A stretch of 64,000 bases of DNA. Source: Streptomyces sp. 2131.1. Lineage in GTDB: Bacteria; Actinomycetota; Actinomycetes; Streptomycetales; Streptomycetaceae. Below the pieces are notes generated by a model that saw nothing but the letters and a program-made list of their open reading frames with translations, searched no databases and was not told where the DNA came from. Location of the stretch: contig NZ_FNSY01000002.1 in the NCBI RefSeq assembly GCF_900105515.1, positions 62,001 to 126,000 on the forward strand, given 5' to 3'. How positions within the stretch are numbered: the stretch's first letter is position 1; every line of letters starts with the position of its first letter. The position numbers and the translations under genes are program-made. Shown piece after piece: positions 52,092 through 59,427 of the stretch.

Positions 52092-52993
52092 CGGGCACCC
52101 GGGCTTTCCGGCCCCGGCCCGGGAGCGCCCCCGGCGGACGGGGCCGCGTGGTGGTCCGGGTTGCCCGGACCGGTGGGCGGCGCGGGGTGCCAGTCGGGGG
52201 CGCCGGGGTCGGGCAGCGGGGCCCCGGCGGCGCGCGGCGCGCGGTGGTGGGCGACGCTCGCCAGGTACCGGCCCTGCACGACGTGGGTCGCGAAGTCCCA
52301 GTCCCCGGGCTCGTCGCCGGTCAGCACCGTACGCCCCCGCTCGTCCCGGCCGAAGGCGATCGTGGCGAAGCGGCGGCGCAGACCGTGCCCGAGCGCCTTG
52401 GTGTACGCCTCCTTCAGGGTCCACAGGTTGAGCAGGCGCAGCGCCCGCTCCGCCTCGGGCAGGACGGCGAGCGCCTCGCCCTCCTCGGGGGTGCAGACGT
52501 GGTCGCGCAGCAGCTCGAAGGAGACCGGGCGCGAGAGGGGTTCGACGTCCACACCGACCGGGCCGGTGGCGCTGACGCCGACGAGGATCAGGTCGTCGGT
52601 GTGGGCGAGGCTCACGTCCAGCTCCTCGCCCAGGCCGCGTAACCGGGGCCGCCCGCCCGGGCTGTGGGCCAGGTCCAGGGAGCGCGGCGGGACCTGGAGC
52701 ACGGCCGCCGCGGTGTACCGCATCACCATCCGCGAGACGGCGAACCGGAAGCGGCCCGCCGGGGTCGGGGTGTGCAGGTAGCGCTGCCGTTCCCGGCCCA
52801 GCACGAGCCGCAGTTCCGGGTCGAGGAGGGCAGCGGTCAGCCACTCGCCCCATGTGGTGTGCACCAGGACGGGCCGCCCGCTCTCCAGTACCTCGCGCAC
52901 CGGTTCCCACGGCCCGTCGGGGCCGGCCACATGGAGCGGCGCCGGAAACTCCGGGGCCGCGTCCACGGTCTGTACGCCGTCGTCACGGTTCAC
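52088..52993 (-). CDS. Sfp-type 4'-phosphopantetheinyl transferase 2
   Basis: PPTase of 301 aa. The motifs are GVDVE (Asp149, Glu151), VSLAH and WTLKEAYTKALGHGL (Lys194, Glu195). The last 60 residues are Pro/Gly/Ala-rich and look disordered. Having a second PPTase suggests separate carrier targets: the type II-like ACP and the modular-type tandem ACP. It is 8 bp from the acyl-CoA-dehydrogenase-like gene. Confidence 0.92.
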   Translation of the reverse strand: MNRDDGVQTVDAAPEFPAPLHVAGPDGPWEPVREVLESGRPVLVHTTWGEWLTAALLDPELRLVLGRERQRYLHTPTPAGRFRFAVSRMVMRYTAAAVLQVPPRSLDLAHSPGGRPRLRGLGEELDVSLAHTDDLILVGVSATGPVGVDVEPLSRPVSFELLRDHVCTPEEGEALAVLPEAERALRLLNLWTLKEAYTKALGHGLRRRFATIAFGRDERGRTVLTGDEPGDWDFATHVVQGRYLASVAHHRAPRAAGAPLPDPGAPDWHPAPPTGPGNPDHHAAPSAGGAPGPGPESPGAR

Positions 52994-53000
52994 GGCCCGC

Positions 53001-54356
53001 TCACCACAGCATTCTCGTGGCGTACACGTCGACGTCGACGTGGTGGCGGACGCGGTGGGCGACCACGGCCCACACGTCGTCGCGGGGGTCGGTGAGACCG
53101 GGCGGCAGCGGCACGCCGAGCCGTTGGGTGGCCCGGGCGAGGGCCAGCAGCGCCCAGTCCGGTGCCCCGAGGTACGCGCCGGGGACCGCGGTGGCGGCCT
53201 CCCGCACCCCGAGCACGGCGGCGGCCAGCAGGAGCAGCGCCCTGCGGTCGGCCAGCGCCCGCACCGCGGGGTCGGCCGGGTCGGCGTGCGCGGCCCGGAG
53301 CAACGGAATCCGCAGCGTGCGCAGTTCGGTGTTGAGCCGCCGTGCGGTACGGGCCAGCGCCACCTGCGCGGGCGGACCCGCGACGTGGATCCCGGCGGCG
53401 GCCTCCGGCAGCGCGGCCGCCAGCGCCTCCGCGCACCCGGAGGCCGGCAGGCCCTCGCCGAGGGGCCGCCCGAGCCGGAACAGCGGGTGGCCCGGTGCGC
53501 TCCCGGCCCGGAGCGGCGGGGCGTCTTCCGGGGTGTCCCGCGCGCGGACGAGGCGGGCCTGGTCCACGGTCGCGGCGACCCAGTCGAGCCCGGCGGGCGT
53601 CAGGTCATCCGCGATCCGGGCGAGGGCCCGGGCCTGCGGGCTCGCCGGCCCGCACCCGGTCTCGTGCAGGACGAGGTCGAGGGCGCTGCGCACATCGGCG
53701 ACCAGCTGCGGCACGGCGTACCCGACGGCGGCGGTCAGCGCGGGCGCGGTGCCGCCGGACGCGTCGAGGGAGCGCAGCGCGACGGCCACCAGGCTCTCGC
53801 AGGCCAGCAGGTCCGCGAAGCACTCGGCGAGCGTGCCGTGCCACTGGCGTACGGCCGGTTCGTGGCGGCCGCGGGCGTCCACCACCCGTACGGCCTCGCG
53901 CAGCACACCGCCGGTGACCGCGGTCAGCGCGGCCGGTGCCAGCAGCGCGGCCAGCTCCACGGCCCGGGGCGGCGCGCAGCCGGAACCGTCGTCCGCGACG
54001 AGCAGCGGACGTACGCCCCAGGCCTGACCGAGCGCCAGGTCCCGGCGGAACAGCGGCCGCAGCGCCCGGGCCAGCTCCTCACCGCTCGTGAAGTGCCCGC
54101 CGGCCGCCGGGGGCACGAACTCCTCGCGCAGCCCGTCGGGAACCGGCAGGTCATCGAGAGCGCCGCGGTCCGCGCGGCAGTAGGGGTTGTCGGCGTCGTC
54201 GGGGTCGCCGAGGAGCGCGTCGAGCCGCAGGGCCCGCGCCGCGGCGTCGGCCGTCGGCGGCAGCTCGGCGTACGCGCGCGAAGCGGCCCGCGGTGGTCTC
54301 CCCGGCACGGAGGGGGAGCCCGGGGCCGCGACGGGGGCCGGCCGGGTGAGGGTCAT
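53001..54356 (-). CDS. Acyl-CoA-dehydrogenase-like protein
   Basis: Mostly helical protein of 451 aa. The central segment REAVRVVDARGRHEPAVRQW followed by HGTLAECFADLLACESLVAV resembles the C-terminal helical domain of acyl-CoA dehydrogenases (normally R-x-x-FG then LADM). The catalytic Glu and the FAD-binding beta domain are not recognisable. Such divergent members in clusters may oxidise carrier-bound acyl chains or be structural. ATG 54356 follows AGGAGG. It is 20 bp behind the aromatase/cyclase gene. Confidence 0.6.
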   Translation of the reverse strand: MTLTRPAPVAAPGSPSVPGRPPRAASRAYAELPPTADAAARALRLDALLGDPDDADNPYCRADRGALDDLPVPDGLREEFVPPAAGGHFTSGEELARALRPLFRRDLALGQAWGVRPLLVADDGSGCAPPRAVELAALLAPAALTAVTGGVLREAVRVVDARGRHEPAVRQWHGTLAECFADLLACESLVAVALRSLDASGGTAPALTAAVGYAVPQLVADVRSALDLVLHETGCGPASPQARALARIADDLTPAGLDWVAATVDQARLVRARDTPEDAPPLRAGSAPGHPLFRLGRPLGEGLPASGCAEALAAALPEAAAGIHVAGPPAQVALARTARRLNTELRTLRIPLLRAAHADPADPAVRALADRRALLLLAAAVLGVREAATAVPGAYLGAPDWALLALARATQRLGVPLPPGLTDPRDDVWAVVAHRVRHHVDVDVYATRMLW

Positions 54357-54375
54357 CGAAGCCTCCTGATCGTGG

Positions 54376-55296
54376 TCATCGCAGGCGGCGGACGGCGCTC
54401 TCCGCATGCCACTTGGCCAGGCCCAGCGCCTCGGTGCTCGCCCGGCCCAGCCACGTACGCACGTGATGCCGGGCGTCCGCGCCGGCGGTACGCCCGTCCG
54501 GGGCCGGGCCGACGGCGTCCTCCCTGAGCATCACCTGATGGGTGGAGACGACCCGCACCCCGGACTCGTCGGGCAGCAGCGCCCATTCCCCGCTGTGCGA
54601 GGCGATCGGATCGGGGGTGAGCGTCTCCTTGTAGACGATGCGCCCGGCATGCGGGAAGCAGAGCCGGACGCTCTCCACGGTGACGGTCTCGCCGGTGTCC
54701 TCGGCGCAGGTGTCCATGGCGGCGAGCTGCACACCCGGCTGGTCCTCGCGGACGAGGGTCCACTCCACGTGCGGGATCAGCTCGACCCAGTCCTCCATGC
54801 GGTAGAGGAAGTCGTAGACGAGTTCGCTGGGCCCCTCGACGTGCACGCTGTCCTCGAAGCCGACGAGGAGTTCGTCCAGCCGCTCCCAGCGCTCGGCCAT
54901 CTCCCTGACCTGGTCCAGCAGGGCGGGCACCACGTCCGGGGCGTCGTCGCCGTCCCGGCTCAGCGTGAGCGCCGAGCGGGTGTCGCCGTCGGATTCCACG
55001 CTCCAGCGCCCCGTGACCGGCGCGTTCGCCCGGTCCCCGGAGCGCTGCTCGAAGTCGATGGTCCGGGCGGGCGGGTCGAGGGTGCGCCGGACGTGCGAGG
55101 AGCGGACCCGGTCGTCGACCAGGTCCCAGACGCGCAGCTGTTCGACGGTGCCGTCGAAGTCGATGCGCTCGACGTGCAGGTGGGAGGTCAGGAAGAGCGG
55201 CCAGCGCACGGCGTCGGCGAGCATCCCGTAGACGACGCCTGCCGGGGCTGCCACGGACATGGTGCGCCGGGTCGAGTGCCCTCGCTCAGCCGACAT
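54376..55296 (-). CDS. Two-domain aromatase/cyclase (SRPBCC)
   Basis: Protein of 306 aa made of two START/polyketide-cyclase domains (about 8-150 and 155-300). Each opens with VxAPAxVVY-like or VEGPSELVYDFL and has a Trp-Pro-type segment (VRWPLFLTSHLHVERI; WVELIPHVEWTLV). This duplicated layout is the DpsF/WhiE-ORFVI aromatase/cyclase class, which sets the first ring of aromatic polyketides. Its presence beside a KR/DH system is unexpected. A hairpin and the SARP3 gene lie upstream. Confidence 0.88.
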   Translation of the reverse strand: MSAERGHSTRRTMSVAAPAGVVYGMLADAVRWPLFLTSHLHVERIDFDGTVEQLRVWDLVDDRVRSSHVRRTLDPPARTIDFEQRSGDRANAPVTGRWSVESDGDTRSALTLSRDGDDAPDVVPALLDQVREMAERWERLDELLVGFEDSVHVEGPSELVYDFLYRMEDWVELIPHVEWTLVREDQPGVQLAAMDTCAEDTGETVTVESVRLCFPHAGRIVYKETLTPDPIASHSGEWALLPDESGVRVVSTHQVMLREDAVGPAPDGRTAGADARHHVRTWLGRASTEALGLAKWHAESAVRRLR

Positions 55297-55364
55297 GGCT
55301 GCCCTCCTCCTGATGGCCCCCAGGCTGCGGCGCGATTCCGGAGAAGCCCTTGAGCGCCGCCTGA

Positions 55365-55389
55365 GCCGGGCACCGGCGCGGTGCCCGGC
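55365..55389 (-). terminator. Terminator after SARP3
   Basis: Arms GCCGGGCACC and GGTGCCCGGC with a 5-nt loop, 4 bp beyond the SARP3 stop. Confidence 0.7.
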
Positions 55390-55393
55390 CCGG

Positions 55394-56209
55394 TCAGCCG
55401 ATCTCGGCGAGCCGGACTCCGCCGGTCCCCGTGACGCCCTCGGGGCGTGCCATGAGGATGGAGCGCTGCAACTTGGCCAGCGCGGGCGAGGGTTCGAGCC
55501 CCAGGGTGCGCACCAGGGTGGACCGCAGCCGCTGGTAGGCGTCCAGCGCCTCTCCGCGCCGCCCGGAGCGGTAGAGGGCCAGCATGTACTGGCCGCACAG
55601 GCTCTCGTGGGTGGAGTACCTGCTGAGCAGGACGGTGAGTTCGGAGAGCAGTTCGCGGTGGCGGCCCAGTCTGAGGTCGGCCTCGATGCGCTGGTCGAGC
55701 GCGCACAGCCGGCTCTCCTCCAGCCGCTTGATCTGGGTGTCCAGGTGGGGGCCGGTGTGTACGTCGGCCAGTGCCGGGCCGGTCCACAGGGCGAGGGCCT
55801 CCCGCAGCAGCCGAGCGCCCTCGGGGTAGTCCTCGGCGTCCATGGCCCGGTATCCCCGGCCGGCCAGACGCTCGAACTCCCGGACGTCGTGGGTGCCTTC
55901 GCCGCCCTTGAGTAAATAGCCCCCGGGGACGGTGAGCAGGACGTCCTTGGCGGTTCGGGTGTCGTCGCCGTCCTGTTCGAGCGCGACGGTGATCAGTTCG
56001 CGCAGCTGCAGGATGTAGGTCTGCAGGGTGGGGCGGGCGCTGCGGGGCGGCTCGCTCCCCCACAGCTCCTCGGTGAGGGTGCCCACGGGCACCACCTCGT
56101 CGGCGTGCAGCGCCAGCAGGGCGAGCACCTGCCGGGGCTTGGGCGCGGTCGGTGTGATCGATGTGCCCTTTTCCCGCACGGCAAGCGTGCCGAGTACGTC
56201 GATGTCCAC
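55394..56209 (-). CDS. SARP-family activator 3
   Basis: SARP of 271 aa: winged HTH (MDIDVLGTLAVREKG; KPRQVLALLALHADEVVPV; RPTLQTYILQLRELI) and activation domain (LADVHTGPHLDTQIKRLEES). Closest in the window to SARP2. The upstream 310 bp hold an element shared with SARP2 (56275-56294) and two AAAC-N10-GTTT sites, so it probably answers to the butyrolactone-receptor-like protein at 56523. Confidence 0.93.
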   Translation of the reverse strand: MDIDVLGTLAVREKGTSITPTAPKPRQVLALLALHADEVVPVGTLTEELWGSEPPRSARPTLQTYILQLRELITVALEQDGDDTRTAKDVLLTVPGGYLLKGGEGTHDVREFERLAGRGYRAMDAEDYPEGARLLREALALWTGPALADVHTGPHLDTQIKRLEESRLCALDQRIEADLRLGRHRELLSELTVLLSRYSTHESLCGQYMLALYRSGRRGEALDAYQRLRSTLVRTLGLEPSPALAKLQRSILMARPEGVTGTGGVRLAEIG

Positions 56210-56522
56210 GCCGTCTCCCCGTCATCTCCCGGCCGTCTCGGACGGCCCGGAACTGTTGCTGACGCATCGATTTAAAAACAGCACAGGCGGTATGTCAATA
56301 CCAAACCGATCCACCTGTTTCCTCTCGTGCGCGGCCCCAGCGATCCTCCAGGGGAGGGCTCAACTTGCCGCGAAAACTAGCAAAAACGGGCAAAACAGAG
56401 GTCAATGAGCCCGTCGTGGGGCACAGATGACACCCAGGCAAACAAACCATGTGGACTGTTTTACGAGGTCGCAGCGGCCGGCACCCTGTACGGAAGTGCG
56501 CAGGACAGGGCCCGTACGCCCG
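56210..56522. promoter_or_regulatory. SARP3 upstream region with receptor-type operator candidates
   Basis: Contains AAAC-N10-GTTT sites at 56303-56320 and 56444-56461, like the autoregulatory elements bound by ArpA-type receptors. The SARP2-like element AAAACAGCACAGGCGGTATG is at 56275-56294. No gene is seen here. Confidence 0.55.
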
Positions 56523-57110
56523 CTACTCGGCGGGACTGAGCCGCGGCAGCGCGAACGACCAGAGCTGTGACACCCGTTCCGCGGACTGCCAGTACCGGTC
56601 GGTCGCGCCGAGGGTCTCCAGGCCGAGTGTCGCCGCGACCACGACCACCGCCGCGTCCTCGGCCGATACGTCCTCGGCCAGTTCACCGTTCCTGCGCGCC
56701 TGGACAAGAGCGTTGCGCACCCACTCGTACCACCAGTCGTGCAGCTTGGCCTCGCTCTTGCGTGAGGGGTCGGCGCCCAGCCGGAAGCCCGCGCGCACGA
56801 CCGGGTCGTCGGCGACGGCGTCCATCAGCCGGCAGACCGTGGCGACGAGCGCCTGGAGCCGGCCGCCCTTCGCGGCCCTCGCGCTCTCCTCGGTCAGCAC
56901 CAGCGCGGATTCGGCGGCGGCGCTCTCCACCGCGGAGGCCAGCGCCTCCTTGTTGGGGAAGTGGAAGTGGAGGGCACCCGAACTCACCCCGGCCCGGCTG
57001 CTGATCGCCGGCAGCGTCGCCATCGCGTACCCGTCGGTGCCGAAGACCTCCGCGGCAGCCGAAATGAGGGCTTGACGAGTCACAGCCGCTCGCGCCTGCT
57101 TGACCATCAT
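56523..57110 (-). CDS. ArpA/ScbR-type (butyrolactone receptor-like) TetR regulator
   Basis: Repressor of 195 aa. The HTH (ATLPAISSRAGVSSGALHFHFPN, then KEALA) carries the GALHFHF signature of the gamma-butyrolactone receptor group, and a conserved Trp lies in HDWWYEWVRNAL of the ligand domain. It may be a true receptor or a pseudo-receptor that binds antibiotics; sequence alone does not decide. The Met-Met start at 57110 follows GGAGGAGG. It is divergent from afsA, with operator candidates in between. Confidence 0.88.
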   Translation of the reverse strand: MMVKQARAAVTRQALISAAAEVFGTDGYAMATLPAISSRAGVSSGALHFHFPNKEALASAVESAAAESALVLTEESARAAKGGRLQALVATVCRLMDAVADDPVVRAGFRLGADPSRKSEAKLHDWWYEWVRNALVQARRNGELAEDVSAEDAAVVVVAATLGLETLGATDRYWQSAERVSQLWSFALPRLSPAE

Positions 57111-57608
57111 GTCCTCCTCCGGGCGGGCGAGTTCTCCGGCCTTCAGCCGTCCGATTCACCCAGGATTCTCCGTACTGACTCGTGCATACCTTAGCAAACC
57201 GCACGGCTGGTTGGTTTACTGCCGCGACGTGCGATCCACCGGTTTCAGCTGATCATTTTGCATGCGGCCGGGCAGCACGGGCGGCCGGCCCAAGGAAACA
57301 GTTGGTTTCTCCAGCCGTTCTCCCGGAGGAATGCACTCCGAACCGGCAAAGGAAACCGTCCGAAAGGTTTTTTTCCATGGTCGCGCGGGCGCTCGCGCGC
57401 GAGGCCATGGAAATCGACAGGCATTATGCCCGTATTTATGCATTTTTGATAGCGAACGCCGACCGATTGAAAGCCATGAAACGGAATGAGATATTCAAGT
57501 AAACAAGGGATCCTTGGTAAATCCTTTACTTTTGGGCCGATTGAAGAAAACCGGTAGGTCCGTATCTTAAGTGGCGTCGCCGAACACAGGTTTCAAGACG
57601 GGGGCCCC
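57111..57608. promoter_or_regulatory. Receptor/afsA intergenic region with ARE-like sites
   Basis: ARE-like sites are AAAC-N10-GTTG at 57196-57213, AAAC-N10-GTTT at 57353-57370 and AAACCGGTAGGTCCGTAT at 57548-57565, followed by CTTAA as in the ScbR site of scbA-scbR (recalled). The dyad GAAAC-N5-GTTTC is at 57295-57309. The stretch is lower in GC than its neighbours. Confidence 0.6.
57377..57502 (+). CDS. Possible small peptide, 41 aa
   Basis: ATG 57377, GAAAGG 8-13 nt upstream, encodes a helical basic peptide (MVARALAREAMEIDRHYARI at its start). Codon use is less GC-biased than elsewhere and it overlaps a regulatory region, so it could be chance. Confidence 0.2.
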   Translation: MVARALAREAMEIDRHYARIYAFLIANADRLKAMKRNEIFK

Positions 57609-58568
57609 ATGAGTCTCACCACTGCTGAAGCCAGAACCGCACTCCCGGCCGCACTGCGGCTGACCACCACGGTCGCGAAGGAATACGTGCACCGTGACTC
57701 CGTCGCCGAGGTGTTCCTCACCGGGTGCGACACCCAGGACGGGGTGAACTTCTCGCTCACCGGCCAATGGCCGCGCGCCCACACCATGTTCCGGAGCCTC
57801 GACGGAGCGAGTCACGATCCGCTGCAGGTGGCCGAAACGTTCCGTCAGGCCGGCATCTACGTCTCGCACGTGGAGCTGGGCGTGCCGCTGGGCCACAACT
57901 TCGTGATGTCGAACATCACCTACACGACGGACACCGCCAGCCTGCGCATCGCCTCCGGCCCCACCGACTTCGACCTCGACACCCGGTGCACGGAGATCGT
58001 CCGGCGCCGGGGCGTGGCCAGCCGCATGGCGTTCGAGTTCGCACTCCGCCGCGGCGGACGCCCCCTGGCGGGCGGCACCGGGCAGATCTCCGTGATCCCG
58101 CCGGCCGTCTACAACCGGTTACGGCAGGGCCGCGTCGCCCAGCCGCCGGTCGCTGCCGAGACGCACCCGGACCGCACCCTGCTGCCGCCGTCGATGGTGG
58201 GGCGGACGTTCACCACGGACGTGGTGCTCTCCGACGTACCCGGTGCCGGCTCCGGCGGGAACCCGCGTTGGCTGCTGACCCCGGACCTCAACCACCCGAT
58301 CCTCTTCGACCACAAGGGCGACCACGTGCCCGGCATGGTCCTGCTCGAAGCTGCCCGCCAGGCGGCCTGCGCCGTGATGGCGCCCCACTCGTTCACCCCC
58401 GCCGCCGCGTCGAACGACTTCCACCAGTACGCCGAACTCGACCGGCCCTGCTGGGTCGAGGTGACCCGGGTGTCGCACGAGGCCGGCAACATGGTCACGA
58501 TGGAGGTCGTCGGCCGCCAGGACGGCAAGGACGTCTTCACCTCGGTGCTCACCGGCCCGGTCGACTGA
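57609..58568 (+). CDS. AfsA/ScbA-type butyrolactone (signal) synthase
   Basis: Protein of 319 aa, family size about 300-315, built of two hot-dog AfsA repeats. Repeat 1 is about 25-150 (KEYVHRDSVAEVFLTG; WPRAHTMF; VAETFRQAGIYVSHVELGVP). Repeat 2 is about 195-315 (VGRTFTTDVVLSD; LNHPILFDHKGDHVPGMVLLEAARQAA). It joins a 3-ketoacyl chain to dihydroxyacetone phosphate, the first step of gamma-butyrolactone-type hormone synthesis. The divergent receptor-like gene forms the usual pair, and an ARE-like site lies 44 bp upstream. Confidence 0.93.
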   Translation: MSLTTAEARTALPAALRLTTTVAKEYVHRDSVAEVFLTGCDTQDGVNFSLTGQWPRAHTMFRSLDGASHDPLQVAETFRQAGIYVSHVELGVPLGHNFVMSNITYTTDTASLRIASGPTDFDLDTRCTEIVRRRGVASRMAFEFALRRGGRPLAGGTGQISVIPPAVYNRLRQGRVAQPPVAAETHPDRTLLPPSMVGRTFTTDVVLSDVPGAGSGGNPRWLLTPDLNHPILFDHKGDHVPGMVLLEAARQAACAVMAPHSFTPAAASNDFHQYAELDRPCWVEVTRVSHEAGNMVTMEVVGRQDGKDVFTSVLTGPVD

Positions 58569-58606
58569 GCCGGCGGTCCGTGCCGCCGCAGAGACCTCCC
58601 CTTTCC

Positions 58607-58638
58607 CTCAAGAACAAACCGGATGACCTGTTCTTGAG
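58607..58638 (+). terminator. Terminator after afsA-type gene
   Basis: Perfect 10-bp arms CTCAAGAACA / TGTTCTTGAG around a 12-nt loop, 38 bp past the stop. Confidence 0.65.
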
Positions 58639-58709
58639 TGAACGGCAGCCGGTTGTACGGGAAACGGCCCGCGCACCTTGGGTAGCTGCACCGGTCTCGC
58701 AACGAACCA

Positions 58710-58754
58710 GCAGGTCACACCCGTACGTACGACGGGAAAGCGACCGAAGCGACC
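58710..58754 (+). repeat. Composite repeat copy A
   Basis: GCAGGTCAC at 58710 and AGCGACCGAAGCGACC at 58739 (29 bp apart). GGTAGCTG stands 29 bp before it. It lies between afsA and tpg, outside the tap upstream region where the other copies cluster. Confidence 0.6.
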
Positions 58755-58770
58755 GAAGCGCGCGCTCGGA

Positions 58771-58823
58771 CCTGTATGCGGGAGGGCCCGCCCGTCAAGG
58801 AGGCGGGCCCTCCCGCATACAGG
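58771..58823. terminator. Long bidirectional terminator between afsA and tpg genes
   Basis: Perfect 22-bp arms (left begins CCTGTATGCGGGAGGGCCC) with a 9-nt loop, 37 bp past the tpg stop on its strand. Confidence 0.8.
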
Positions 58824-58860
58824 CGGAACAGCACCTCGGGACGAGCACCGTGACGCCCAA

Positions 58861-59415
58861 TCAGAGGTCGAACGCCACGTGCTCCAGGTCGGTGTACTCC
58901 ACCAGGAGCCCCTGCGCCCTGCGCCCGCCGTCCTTGAAGTAGATCTCCTGGAGCCCCTCGGCCGCGATCTCCTGGAGCTGCCGGTCGCTGCCGCCCCGCT
59001 CGCGCGTCTCGAAGAGCCGGGCCGCGTACGCGGGCGGAAGCGCCACGGTGAGGTGGCGCAGCCGGGCGTCGTCGGTGGAGCCGGGGGCCGCCGTGTAGCC
59101 GAACCTGGCCCGGGTGTCGATGACGATGCCGTCGGTGGTCGCCGCGGCCTTACGGGCCTTCGCCTGGATCTGCGGCTGCCAGCGCCGCTTGACCTCGCGG
59201 TCCATCCGGGCCGCCAGGTCGGGCCGGGGCTTCTTCAGCTGATTGCGCACGTACCGCTCGACCGTGCGCTGGGTGATGCCCAGCAGTGCGGCGACGGCCC
59301 GGGTGCCCTTGAGCTGCTTGACCAGGTACCGCATCTGCGCACCGGCCGACTTGGGCGCGGGCCGGGTGAACGCCCGCTGGACCGCCTCGTCGAGACCTTC
59401 CCCGACCGTGTTCAT
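58861..59415 (-). CDS. tpg: Telomere terminal protein Tpg
   Basis: Protein of 184 aa, exactly the usual Tpg length. Tpg is covalently attached to the 5' ends of linear Streptomyces replicons and primes end patching. Visible features are a helix-turn-helix at about 38-60 (TRAVAALLGITQRTVERYVR), a basic linker (DREVKRRWQPQIQAKARK) and a C-terminal region ending LVEYTDLEHVAFDL. It follows tap by 12 bp in the standard tap-tpg order. Confidence 0.93.
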   Translation of the reverse strand: MNTVGEGLDEAVQRAFTRPAPKSAGAQMRYLVKQLKGTRAVAALLGITQRTVERYVRNQLKKPRPDLAARMDREVKRRWQPQIQAKARKAAATTDGIVIDTRARFGYTAAPGSTDDARLRHLTVALPPAYAARLFETRERGGSDRQLQEIAAEGLQEIYFKDGGRRAQGLLVEYTDLEHVAFDL

Positions 59416-59427
59416 CGGCTGGTTGTC

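Noticed and set aside
57182..57502. 106-codon plus-strand frame in the receptor/afsA region
   Set aside because: Its first 65 codons cross operator candidates and have no protein-like pattern. Only the final 41 codons are kept, at low confidence.
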